Shown here in pieces: positions 51,185 to 59,619 of a DNA stretch of 64,000 bases (the stretch's first letter is position 1; every line of letters begins with the position of its first letter). The position numbers and the translations under genes are program-made. Origin of the DNA: an uncultured Alistipes sp. (GTDB taxonomy: Bacteria > Bacteroidota > Bacteroidia > Bacteroidales > Rikenellaceae); contig CASDSD010000028.1 of assembly GCA_949283205.1 (NCBI GenBank), positions 50,431-114,430 on the forward strand. The letters run 5' to 3'. The notes under the pieces were generated by a model, which did not search any database, was not told the origin of the DNA, and worked only from the letters and a program-made list of their open reading frames with translations.

Positions 51185-52351
51185 TTATCGGAGCCATGTG
51201 GCGCGTTTCCAGATGTATTCCAGCGGGCCGTGTTTGTGGGTGCGCATCCAGCGGCGGCAGAAGGCCAGCTGTGCGAGGAAGATGACGATGCCTATGGCGA
51301 AGCTCTCCGTGATCGTGGCCTGGAGCCCGAGTCCCCAGTGGTAGAAGAGCGCCGAGCCGATGATGCTCTGCGTGATGTAGTTGGTAAGGCTCATGCGGCC
51401 GAAGGGCGATATCTTCGACATGAAGGAGCGGAGATTCGAGCGGTAGTATATCAGTATGATTCCCGATACGAGCACCAGCATGAAGGCGCACTTGTGCAGC
51501 GACGAGACTATGAGCGAGAGCGACGAGAGCGCCGCCTGCGAATGTATGTACTCGGGGAGCATGTCGGCCACGCCGTAGAGGGGGAAGAATGCGACGAGGG
51601 CCCATGCCAGCACCTTGAGCCAGAAGTCGGCCTTCTCTTCGGTAAAGAGGCCGCGGCGGCCGATGAGCATGCCGAACATGAAGAGTGCGGCGGTCTGGAA
51701 GAAGCGGGCGTTGTCCCAGGCCCAGGCGAGGCTTGCGAGCTGTCCCTGCGTGAGGTTCACGCGCAGCATCTCGAGGAACGAGGTCTGGCTCTGTGCGGCG
51801 AAGGTTGCGGCCCAGAGATCCGATGTGGGGATGGCGGGCAGGGTGAACGACGTATCGGCGATCGACATGACGAGGTATATCCAGTGCAGGGGCTGCAGCA
51901 GGCAGACGGTGGCTATGATGAAGACGGCGCGGTCCGACAGGCGGCACGTGGCCACCAGCACGAAGCCCACGATCGAGAAGAGCACCAGCACCTCGGCCGT
52001 GAAGAAAGCTGCGTTGAGGTTGCCCAGCAGGAAGAGCAGCACCAGACGCCAGCAGAAACGCAGGCGGAAATCCTTGCCCCGGAGGCGCTGGTTGTCGTCC
52101 TGGATGAAGAAGCTGAAGCCGAAGAGCAGTGCGAAGATGGCGTATGCCTTGCCGCCGAAGGTGAAGAAGAGCCCGTCCCAGATGGCCTTGTCGGTGAAGT
52201 TGAGCAGGTCGCATTGCTGCGAGGTGTCGGGGAAGGAGTAGAAGTTGTAGTGTTCTATGGCATGCAGCAGCGCTATGCCCATTACGGCGAACCCGCGCAG
52301 CATGTCGGCCACGTCGATTCGCGAATGTCTTTTTACGGTCGGTTGTTCCAT
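51185..52351 (-). CDS. DUF418 family membrane protein
   Basis: A 388-residue multi-pass membrane protein of the DUF418 family (YeiB-like). Residues 11-32 hold the conserved start IDVADMLRGFAVMGIALLHA. About nine or ten helices follow, and the C-terminal DUF418 domain shows PFGRMSLTNYITQSIIGSAL and WMRTHKHGPLEYIWK. The family is distantly related to acyltransferase-3 and heparan-alpha-glucosaminide acetyltransferases; transport of acyl groups or solutes has been suggested but not shown. The gene stands alone between a shared terminator and the Fur gene's promoter region (52352-52619, no other gene). Confidence 0.9.
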   Translation of the reverse strand: MEQPTVKRHSRIDVADMLRGFAVMGIALLHAIEHYNFYSFPDTSQQCDLLNFTDKAIWDGLFFTFGGKAYAIFALLFGFSFFIQDDNQRLRGKDFRLRFCWRLVLLFLLGNLNAAFFTAEVLVLFSIVGFVLVATCRLSDRAVFIIATVCLLQPLHWIYLVMSIADTSFTLPAIPTSDLWAATFAAQSQTSFLEMLRVNLTQGQLASLAWAWDNARFFQTAALFMFGMLIGRRGLFTEEKADFWLKVLAWALVAFFPLYGVADMLPEYIHSQAALSSLSLIVSSLHKCAFMLVLVSGIILIYYRSNLRSFMSKISPFGRMSLTNYITQSIIGSALFYHWGLGLQATITESFAIGIVIFLAQLAFCRRWMRTHKHGPLEYIWKRATWLR

Positions 52352-52565
52352 TGCGGTAGTGTATGGAGGTATGTTTGGTTGGGTAATGCGCGCGGCATGC
52401 GGCGCGATGCAAAAGTACGAATATAAGAGGGGGCGGGCAAATTTTTTGCTTTGATTTTACGCAGTATGGCGCTCCGGCGGGGCGCGTGCGGCCGATTTGC
52501 CGGGTGCGGCGCGTGAAAAGGTGCAGAAAAGCACGGAAATAGCCTGTTTTTCGACAATAATGTGT

Positions 52566-52573
52566 TACATTTG
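52566..52573 (+). promoter_or_regulatory. -7 box for the Fur-family gene
   Basis: TACATTTG matches TANNTTTG, 47 bases before the start codon. No TTTG at 20 bases. Confidence 0.5.
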
Positions 52574-52619
52574 CACTAATCCGGCACGGCTGCGGCCCTG
52601 CCGTTAATCCGATGACGAT

Positions 52620-53060
52620 ATGATGGAAGAGAAGAGGGAGTCGGTCGCAAGGCTTGAGAGGCGGGGTGTGAAACCTACCGCCAACCGTCTCCTCGTGCTG
52701 GAGGCGATACTCTCGGCGCAGCGTGCCGTGTCACTGGCCGATATCGAAACGATACTCGGCACGGTCGACCGCTCGAGCGTTTTCCGTACGCTCGGGCTCT
52801 TCGTCAGGAGCCACGTGGTACATGCCATCGACGACGGTACCGGCTCGGTCAAGTACGAGGCATGCGACAGCCGCGACGACTGTTCGGTGAAGGACATGCA
52901 CACGCATTTCTATTGCGAGGTGTGCCACCGCACCTTCTGCCTCAAGACCATCGGCGTGCCCGTGGTGGATCTTCCCGCCGGATTCGTAACCCACTCGATA
53001 AACTATATCGTCAAGGGCGTCTGCGACGAGTGTTCCGCCGCAGGGTCGCCGCAGCTGTGA
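52620..53060 (+). CDS. Fur-family metalloregulator
   Basis: A 146-residue metal-responsive repressor of the Fur superfamily. The winged helix spans about residues 1-80 (VKPTANRLLVLEAILSAQ, DIETILGTVDRSSVFRTLGL). The sensory half has THFYCEVCHRTFCL, with His and paired Cys, and GVCDECSA at the end: two CxxC sets that would hold a structural zinc. A classic HHHDH site is not obvious, so the regulatory metal is unclear. It lies 190 bases before a His-rich metal efflux operon on the same strand, with a perfect palindrome in between; it probably represses that operon when metal is low, or acts as a zinc/divalent sensor. Zur, Fur or PerR identity is undecided. Confidence 0.88.
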   Translation: MMEEKRESVARLERRGVKPTANRLLVLEAILSAQRAVSLADIETILGTVDRSSVFRTLGLFVRSHVVHAIDDGTGSVKYEACDSRDDCSVKDMHTHFYCEVCHRTFCLKTIGVPVVDLPAGFVTHSINYIVKGVCDECSAAGSPQL

Positions 53061-53178
53061 CGCCCGTGGCGGCATGTGTGTCATGGGCTTCGCCTTCATG
53101 CGGCGGAGCCTTCTTTTTGTGCCTTCATCGTCCCTTCATCGTATGCGTGCGCTCCCGCCTCACGGCCTCCGGAGTGTT

Positions 53179-53193
53179 TGCAACTCGGTTGCA
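53179..53193. promoter_or_regulatory. Palindrome TGCAAC-TCG-GTTGCA, candidate operator
   Basis: A perfect inverted repeat with 6-bp arms and a 3-base centre, located 13 bases before a near-consensus -7 box TACCTTTA (53206-53213) of the efflux operon. Its position across the -33 to -15 region would let a bound repressor block transcription. The Fur-family regulator just upstream is the obvious candidate; this is inference. Confidence 0.55.
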
Positions 53194-53250
53194 CCGATCT
53201 TTTCTTACCTTTACGGCGTTTGGAAGGAAAAACAACAAAAAGAATCAGAT

Positions 53251-54525
53251 ATGAGAGCAAAATTGTTTTTGATTATGTTGAGTTGCGCGGCGTGGACGGC
53301 GTGCCAGGGTACGGCCTCAAGCGCAGACCATGACCACGACCACGACCATGCCGCCGAGGCGGCGGCGCACGACCATGCGGATCATGACCATGCCGCCGAG
53401 GGACATGACCATTCGGAGCATGATGGCCATGACCATGCGGCCGAGGGACATGATCACGAAGGTCACGACCATGCGGCCGGGGAGGCGGCGCACGAGGCTG
53501 CGGCCGGCGAGATCACGCTGCCTGCGGCGAAGGCCGCTGCGGCGGGCGTGGAGGTCGAGACGGTGGCTGCGGGCCCGTTCCGCGAGGTGATCGTCGCCGG
53601 CGGCAGGATTATGCCCGCGCCCGGGGACGAGACGGCCGTCGTGGCGTCGGTGTCGGGCGTGGTATCCTTTGCGCGGCCTCTGGTCGAGGGGGCGCAGGTG
53701 GCGAAGGGTACGCCCATGTTCACCATCTCGTCGGAGCGCATGCAGGACGGTGATGCCGTGGCGCGCGCACGTATCGCATACGAGAAGGCGCGTGCCGAGT
53801 ACGAGCGCGACAGCTCGCTTGTCGGCGACCGTATCGTCTCGCAGAAGGAGTTCGAGGCTACTGTCGAGCGTTACGAGACGGCACGCCTTGCTTATGAGGC
53901 CGTGGCCCGTGAGGACGGTGCCGGCGGCGCCGTTGTCGAGGCGCCGCTGGGCGGTTACGTCAAGAGCTGTGCGGTACGGGAGGGCGACTACGTAAGTGTC
54001 GGCACGCCGCTGGCGGTCATGACGCAGAACCGCCGTCTGACCCTGCGTGTGGATGTGCCGGAGCGTTACTATTCGAGCCTGCGGAACGTCTCTACGGCCA
54101 ATTTCCGCACCGCCTCGGGCGAGAGCCTGCACTGCCTGTCGGATCTGAACGGCCGCATGGTGGCCTACGGCCGCAATGCCGACGACGCCTCTGCCTATAT
54201 CCCCGTGACCTTCTCGTTCGACAACGCCGCGGATGTGCTGGCGGGCTCTTATGCCGAGGTGTGGCTGCTCTCGTCGCAGCGCGAGGGCGTGTTGAGCCTT
54301 CCCGTGGAGGCCCTGACAGAGGAGCAGGGCGTATATTTCGTATATGTGCAGCTCGACGAGGAGTGCTATCGCAAGCAGGCGGTGACGACGGGTGCCACGG
54401 ACGGCGAGCGCGTCGAGATCACGTCGGGCATCGCCGCGGGCGAGCGTGTCGTCACGCGCGGGGCGATACACGTTAAACTTGCTTCGGCATCGAACGCCAT
54501 ACCGGCACATTCGCATAACCACTAA
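53251..54525 (+). CDS. RND efflux periplasmic adaptor with His-rich N-terminus (CusB/CzcB-like)
   Basis: A 424-residue membrane-fusion protein that links pump and outer-membrane channel. The signal peptide ends MLSCAAWTACQG, with a lipobox Cys. Residues about 25-85 are a His/Asp/Ala region with many HDH and GHDH units, a likely metal-binding buffer; the last six residues (AHSHNH) are also His-rich. Then come the barrel-sandwich domain (VVSFARPLVEGAQVAKGTPM), a coiled hairpin (ARARIAYEKARAEYERDSSL) and the lipoyl half (VVEAPLGGYVKSCAVREGD). It starts the operon with cusA-like and tolC-like genes. The ATG at 53251 follows the A-rich GAAAAACAACAAAAAG; longer frames are not credible. Confidence 0.93.
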   Translation: MRAKLFLIMLSCAAWTACQGTASSADHDHDHDHAAEAAAHDHADHDHAAEGHDHSEHDGHDHAAEGHDHEGHDHAAGEAAHEAAAGEITLPAAKAAAAGVEVETVAAGPFREVIVAGGRIMPAPGDETAVVASVSGVVSFARPLVEGAQVAKGTPMFTISSERMQDGDAVARARIAYEKARAEYERDSSLVGDRIVSQKEFEATVERYETARLAYEAVAREDGAGGAVVEAPLGGYVKSCAVREGDYVSVGTPLAVMTQNRRLTLRVDVPERYYSSLRNVSTANFRTASGESLHCLSDLNGRMVAYGRNADDASAYIPVTFSFDNAADVLAGSYAEVWLLSSQREGVLSLPVEALTEEQGVYFVYVQLDEECYRKQAVTTGATDGERVEITSGIAAGERVVTRGAIHVKLASASNAIPAHSHNH

Positions 54526-54542
54526 ACCAAATCCCGAGAGCG

Positions 54543-57500
54543 ATGCTTAACAGAATAATACGATTCTCGCTGCAGAACCGCCTGCTGATACTTGTGGCGG
54601 CGGCGCTGCTCTTTGTCGGGGGCCTCTACCGCGCGTTCCATGCCGAGGTGGATGTCTTCCCCGACCTGAATGCCCCGACGGTGGTGGTGATGACCGAGGC
54701 GGGGGGCATGGCTGCCGAGGAGGTCGAGCAGCTGGTTACGTTCCCCATCGAGACGGCCGTGAACGGCGCCACGGGCGTGCGTCGCGTGCGCTCCTCTTCT
54801 ACCACGGGCTTCTCGGTCGTATGGGTCGAGTTCGACTGGGGTACGGACATATATCTCGACCGCCAGATCGTATCCGAGAAACTCGCCACGCTGGGCGAGA
54901 CGCTGCCCGAGAATGTGGGCACGCCGACGCTCGGGCCGCAGTCGTCGATTCTCGGCGAGCTGCTCATCGTGAGCCTCACGGCGGACAGCACGTCGATGCT
55001 CGACCTGCGTACGATCGCCGACTGGACGATCCGGCCGCGCCTGCTCTCGACGGGCGGCGTGGCACAGGTGGCGGTGCTGGGCGGCGACATCAAGGAGTAT
55101 CAGGTGCTGCTGCATCCCGAGCGGATGAAGCACTACGGCGTGACGCTGGCCGACGTGATGGCCGTGACGCGCGACATGAACCGCAATACCAACGGCGGCG
55201 TGATATACGAGTACGGCAACGAGTATATCGTGCGCGGCGTGGTTTCTACGTCCGACGTGCAGCAGATGGCGCGTGCGGTGATAAAGCGCGTGAACGGGGT
55301 GCCCGTCACGCTGGAGGATGTGGCCGACGTGCGCGTGGGGGCGCAGCAGCCGAAGCTGGGCCTGGCATCGGAACGGGGCCGGCAGGCGGTGCTGCTGACG
55401 GTGACCAAACAGCCCAATACGGGTACCATCGAGCTGACGCAGCGCCTGGAGGAGGCGTTGGCCGACCTGCAGAAGAACCTGCCGGCGGACGTGCACGTCT
55501 CGACCGACATATTCCGTCAGTCGCGTTTTATCGAGAGTTCGATCGACAACGTGCGCAGCTCGCTGCTGGAGGGAGCCCTCTTTGTGGTCATAATACTCTT
55601 CCTCTTCCTGGCCAACGTGCGCACGACGCTCATCTCGCTGGTGACGCTGCCGCTGTCGCTGCTGGTGTCGGTGCTTGTGCTGCACTACATGGGGTTGACG
55701 CTCAATACCATGAGCCTCGGAGGCATGGCCATAGCGATCGGTTCGCTGGTGGATGATGCCATCGTCGACGTGGAGAACGTGTGGAAACACCTGCGCGAGA
55801 GGCGCACGCTGCCGCCCGACCAACGCCGGTCGGTGATCGAGGTGGTCTTCGAGGCCTCGCGCGAGGTGCGCATGCCGATTCTCAACTCGACGCTCATAAT
55901 CGTGGTGAGCTTCGTGCCGCTCTTCTTCCTCTCGGGAATGGAGGGGCGCATGCTCATACCCCTCGGCATAGCCTTCATCGTGGCGCTCTTCGCCTCGACG
56001 GTTGTGGCGCTGACGCTGACGCCCGTGCTGTGCAGCTACCTGCTCGGCGGCGACAGGGAGGGCGGCATGCCCAAGGAGGCCTTCGTGGCCGTATGGCTCA
56101 AACGTTACTACCGCGTGACGCTGGAGTGGGCCCTGCGGCACAAACGCAGTGTCGTAGGCGTCACGGCCGTGCTGTTCTTTGCGGCGCTGGGGCTCTTCTT
56201 CACGCTGGGGCACAGCTTCCTGCCCTCGTTCAACGAGGGGTCGTTCACCATCAACGTAAGCTCTCTGCCCGGCATCTCGCTCGAGGAGTCGGACCGCATA
56301 GGGCGCCAGGCCGAGGAGCTGCTGCTGTCGATCCCCGAGATCGAGACCGTGGCCCGCAAGACGGGCCGCGCCGAGCTCGACGAACACGCCCTGGGCGTGA
56401 ACGTTTCGGAGATCGAGGCCCCCTTCACGCTGAAGGACAGGTCGCATGCCGAGCTGCTGGCCGAGGTGCGCGAGAAACTCTCGACGATCGTCGGGGCCAA
56501 CATAGAGATCGGGCAGCCCATAAGCCACCGCATCGACGCCATGTTGAGCGGCACGCAGGCCAGCATCGCGATAAAGCTCTTCGGCGACGACCTGAACGAG
56601 ATGTTTTCGATAGGCAACCGTATCAAGGCGGCCGTGGCCGACGTCGAGGGTATCGCCGACCTGAATGTCGAGCAGCAGATCGAGCGGCCGGAGCTGAAGA
56701 TCGTGCCCAAGCGGGAGATGCTGGCGCGTTACGGCATACCGCTGTCGGCCTTCAACGAGTTCGTGGCGGTGAACATGGCCGGGGAGACGGTGTCGCAGGT
56801 CTACGAGCAGGGGCGTACGTTCAACCTCGTGGTGCGCGCCGCCGAGGAGAACCGCGGCTCGATGGAGCGTATCCGCGACCTTATGATAGACGATGCCGAC
56901 GGCAACAAGGTGCCGCTGTCGTATGTGGCGGACGTGGTGTCGTCGACGGGCCCCAATACGATCAACCGCGAGAATGTCAAGCGCAAGATCGTCATCTCGG
57001 CCAACACGAGCGGGCGCGACCTGCGCAGCGTCGTGAACGACATACGCCAGCGTGTGGACGAGCAAATTACCTTGCCCGAGGGCTACCATATCGAGTACGG
57101 CGGCCAGTTCGAGAGCGAGCAGGCGGCCAGCCGCACGCTGCTGCTGACGTCGCTCATGAGCATCGTGGTGATCTTCCTGCTGCTCTATGTGGAGTTCCGC
57201 AACGCCGTGCAGAGCGGCGTGGTGCTGCTCAACCTGCCGCTGGCGCTCATAGGCGGCGTCTTCGCGCTGCTCATAACCACGGGCGAGGTGAGCATCCCGG
57301 CCATCATAGGCTTCATCTCGCTCTTCGGCATCGCCACGCGAAACGGCATGCTGCTGATAAACCGCTACAACCATCTGCGCGAGGATGGCGTGTCGCTGCA
57401 TGAGAGTATCGTCACGGGGTCGCTCGACCGTCTGAACCCGATCCTCATGACGGCGCTCACGTCGGCGCTGGCTCTCATACCGCTGGCGCTGCGCGGCGAC

Positions 57501-57656
57501 CTGCCGGGTAACGAGATACAGAGCCCCATGGCGAAGGTCATCCTGGGCGGCCTGCTGACGTCGACATTCCTCAATGCCTTCATCGTGCCGATAGTCTACG
57601 AGTGGCTGCATCGCGGCGAGAAGGAGGTCAAACAAGAAAAAGAGATCGAAATATGA
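54543..57656 (+). CDS. Heavy-metal RND efflux pump (CusA/CzcA family)
   Basis: A 1037-residue inner-membrane RND transporter driven by protons, moving metal ions from periplasm or cytoplasm to the outside via adaptor and channel. It has 12 helices: one at 10-30, six at about 335-545 and six at about 850-1025, around two large periplasmic domains. The helix 4 motif is AIAIGSLVDDAIVDVENVW (about 393-411), with the acidic pair needed for proton relay. NGATGVRRVRSSSTTGFSV in the first porter domain is HME-family typical. Whether Cu/Ag or Zn/Co/Cd is moved cannot be decided; the His-rich adaptor suggests divalent metals. The stop overlaps the next start (ATGA). Confidence 0.96.
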   Translation: MLNRIIRFSLQNRLLILVAAALLFVGGLYRAFHAEVDVFPDLNAPTVVVMTEAGGMAAEEVEQLVTFPIETAVNGATGVRRVRSSSTTGFSVVWVEFDWGTDIYLDRQIVSEKLATLGETLPENVGTPTLGPQSSILGELLIVSLTADSTSMLDLRTIADWTIRPRLLSTGGVAQVAVLGGDIKEYQVLLHPERMKHYGVTLADVMAVTRDMNRNTNGGVIYEYGNEYIVRGVVSTSDVQQMARAVIKRVNGVPVTLEDVADVRVGAQQPKLGLASERGRQAVLLTVTKQPNTGTIELTQRLEEALADLQKNLPADVHVSTDIFRQSRFIESSIDNVRSSLLEGALFVVIILFLFLANVRTTLISLVTLPLSLLVSVLVLHYMGLTLNTMSLGGMAIAIGSLVDDAIVDVENVWKHLRERRTLPPDQRRSVIEVVFEASREVRMPILNSTLIIVVSFVPLFFLSGMEGRMLIPLGIAFIVALFASTVVALTLTPVLCSYLLGGDREGGMPKEAFVAVWLKRYYRVTLEWALRHKRSVVGVTAVLFFAALGLFFTLGHSFLPSFNEGSFTINVSSLPGISLEESDRIGRQAEELLLSIPEIETVARKTGRAELDEHALGVNVSEIEAPFTLKDRSHAELLAEVREKLSTIVGANIEIGQPISHRIDAMLSGTQASIAIKLFGDDLNEMFSIGNRIKAAVADVEGIADLNVEQQIERPELKIVPKREMLARYGIPLSAFNEFVAVNMAGETVSQVYEQGRTFNLVVRAAEENRGSMERIRDLMIDDADGNKVPLSYVADVVSSTGPNTINRENVKRKIVISANTSGRDLRSVVNDIRQRVDEQITLPEGYHIEYGGQFESEQAASRTLLLTSLMSIVVIFLLLYVEFRNAVQSGVVLLNLPLALIGGVFALLITTGEVSIPAIIGFISLFGIATRNGMLLINRYNHLREDGVSLHESIVTGSLDRLNPILMTALTSALALIPLALRGDLPGNEIQSPMAKVILGGLLTSTFLNAFIVPIVYEWLHRGEKEVKQEKEIEI

Positions 57657-58825
57657 AACGTATGACGATATTTTTGGCGGCGCTGTGCGCCTCGGCCGCC
57701 GTGCAGGCGCAGGATGTGGAGAGCGTCCTGGCGCAGATCGAGCAGAACAACCGTAACCTCGAGGCCATGCGCCACGAGAGCGATGCGGCGAAGCTGGAGG
57801 TGCGCTCGCAGAACAATCTGGAGGACCCTTCGGTGGAGTACAGCCCCTTCTTCGCACACGGCGCCGACGGCATCGCCAGCTCGGAGCTGGTGGTGTCGCA
57901 GGGGTTCGACTTCCCCACGCTCTACGCTGCGCGCCGCAAGGCGGGGCGCCTGCAGAGCGAGGGCATCGAGGGCCGTTACGGCATTGCGCGCCGTGACATT
58001 CTCCTCGAGGCGCAGCTGCTGTGCTTCGAGGCGATACGCCTCGACCGCGAGCGGGATCTGCTGGAGCGGCGTATGAAGAGTGCCGACGAGCTGCTGTCGC
58101 TGTTCGAGCGGCGGCTGGAGGAGGGCGACGCCTCGGCTCTGGAGGTGAACAAGATACGCATGGAGCGGATGGATGTCGCGGCAGAACTGTCGCGCAACGT
58201 GGCGGCGAGGACGACGGTGATGGAGTCGCTCTGCGCCATGAACGGCGGCCGGAGGGTCTCGATGGAGGGGGCGGATTATCCCGCCATGCCGTCGGTGGGG
58301 GACTTCGATGCCTTCCGCGAGAGGATGTTGTCCGAGGAGCTGGATCTGCAGGTGTCGGAGGCCGACACGCGCGCCGCACAGCAGGAGGTACGGGTCAATT
58401 CGCAGAACTGGCTGCCGAAGCTGGAGGTCGGCTACCGCCGCAATACCGACATGGACGATGCGGTGAACGGTTTCCTTGTGGGGGCGTCGTTCCCGATCTT
58501 CTCGAACCGTCACAAGGCTGGTGTGGCGAAGGCCCGTTATGCCGCCTCGCAACTGCGCACGGAGGATGTGAAGGAGCAGACCGAGGCCCGCATACGCTCG
58601 CTTTACAGCGATCTGGAGCAGTCGGCGGCGACGATGCGCACCTACGATCTGTCGCTGATGCGTTCGACGCTCGAGCTGCTGCGCCGCGCCGTGGAGAGCG
58701 GTGAGCTGTCGGTCATCGAGTATTACGTCGAGGCCGACGGGATCTATTCGAACATGCTCTCATACGTCGAGGTCGAGAACAGCTATTACAGCACCCTGGC
58801 CCAGATCTTCCGCAACGACCTTTAG
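57653..58825 (+). CDS. TolC-family outer-membrane channel protein
   Basis: A 390-residue outer-membrane factor of the CusC/TolC superfamily, forming the exit channel of the metal pump. Signal peptide 1-19 (ending AVQAQ). Two halves show the expected heptad-rich helices (SDAAKLEVRSQNNLEDPSVEYS; SADELLSLFERRLEEGDASA; DLEQSAATMRTYDLSLMRS) and beta segments (KLEVGYRRNTD, FLVGASFPIFSNR). The start at 57653 overlaps the pump stop by four bases, so the two are translationally coupled. It lacks the N-terminal lipid anchor of E. coli CusC. A terminator follows it. Confidence 0.93.
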   Translation: MKRMTIFLAALCASAAVQAQDVESVLAQIEQNNRNLEAMRHESDAAKLEVRSQNNLEDPSVEYSPFFAHGADGIASSELVVSQGFDFPTLYAARRKAGRLQSEGIEGRYGIARRDILLEAQLLCFEAIRLDRERDLLERRMKSADELLSLFERRLEEGDASALEVNKIRMERMDVAAELSRNVAARTTVMESLCAMNGGRRVSMEGADYPAMPSVGDFDAFRERMLSEELDLQVSEADTRAAQQEVRVNSQNWLPKLEVGYRRNTDMDDAVNGFLVGASFPIFSNRHKAGVAKARYAASQLRTEDVKEQTEARIRSLYSDLEQSAATMRTYDLSLMRSTLELLRRAVESGELSVIEYYVEADGIYSNMLSYVEVENSYYSTLAQIFRNDL

Positions 58826-58846
58826 TGTTGCGGCGGCCATATGAGG

Positions 58847-58881
58847 AATATCCCCGGTCCTGTTGCAGGGCCGGGGATATT
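58847..58881. terminator. Terminator between the metal-efflux operon and nitroreductase
   Basis: A 16-bp stem AATATCCCCGGTCCTG (58847-58862) with CAGGGCCGGGGATATT (58866-58881, one G-U pair). It lies between convergent genes. Confidence 0.85.
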
Positions 58882-58901
58882 TCGTCGCGTGCGGGGTGTC
58901 G

Positions 58902-59429
58902 TCAGAGCCACTTGACGCGCTCCTCACCCTCGTACGGCGGCAGCGGCGCCGGCGTGAAGTCCGAGTATCCGAGGGCTATGGCGCAGAGGATACCGTAGTG
59001 TTCCGGTATGGGGAGGAACGAGCGCAGGTACTCTTCGGCCTGCTCGCCGTCGGGCTCCTTCACGAGGCGCGGGCGGCCGTTGACATGCACCCAGCATGAG
59101 GCCAGACCTTCGTCCACGACGGCCAGCTGCATTACCGTGGCCGTGATGGCGCAGTTGTCGACCCAGAGGTCCGTGACGCGGCGGTCCCCCATGACGAGGA
59201 TCGCGGCGGCGGCTCCCGAGACGAAGGCCGAGCCGTAGTCGCGCATGACGGCGATCTTTTCCAGCAGTTCGGGCTGCTCCACCACGAGCAGGCGCGTCGA
59301 GCGGCTGTTGCGCGACGAGGGCGCCTGAAGCGCCATGTCGACGATACGCTGGAGTTTGTCGTGCTCCACCTTGCGGGGGAGGAACTTGCGCGTGCTGCGC
59401 CGGTGGTCGAGAATGTTTTTCAGTTCCAT
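58902..59429 (-). CDS. Nitroreductase family protein
   Basis: A 175-residue FMN-dependent nitroreductase-fold protein. The N-terminus NILDHRRSTRKFLPRKVEHD holds the FMN phosphate-binding Arg/Ser; LQAPSSRNSRSTRLLVVE is the second FMN loop and YGILCAIALGYSD the third, near residue 147. Such proteins reduce nitro groups, quinones or flavins with NAD(P)H; the short form is common in anaerobes. It is monocistronic, with a terminator at its 3' side. The 190-base gap to the next minus-strand gene holds that gene's terminator and nothing else. Confidence 0.92.
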   Translation of the reverse strand: MELKNILDHRRSTRKFLPRKVEHDKLQRIVDMALQAPSSRNSRSTRLLVVEQPELLEKIAVMRDYGSAFVSGAAAAILVMGDRRVTDLWVDNCAITATVMQLAVVDEGLASCWVHVNGRPRLVKEPDGEQAEEYLRSFLPIPEHYGILCAIALGYSDFTPAPLPPYEGEERVKWL

Positions 59430-59568
59430 AATATCGTGTTTTTTGGTAGTTGCGTTTCACGGATGCCGCGCGGCCGGGGCCGTGGGCGTTTTGCATTTAC
59501 AAATGTACGAAAAATAATCGGTTCGCGCATGCTTGCGCCGTGCGGCATGCTCCCGCATGCATACGAAA

Positions 59569-59592
59569 GGAGAGACCCTACAGGGTCTCTCC
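59569..59592 (-). terminator. Terminator of the TonB receptor/lipoprotein operon
   Basis: An 11-bp stem GGAGAGACCCT (59569-59579) with AGGGTCTCTCC (59582-59592). On the minus strand it is followed by TTTCGTATG. It lies 27 bases past the lipoprotein stop. Confidence 0.75.
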
Positions 59593-59619
59593 GTGCAATA
59601 TGCGTACCGTCGCGGCGGG

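Noticed and set aside
54522-58379. 1285-codon frame opposite the metal efflux genes
   Set aside because: Shadow of the RND pump and channel; rich in Arg, His and Leu and without any domain.
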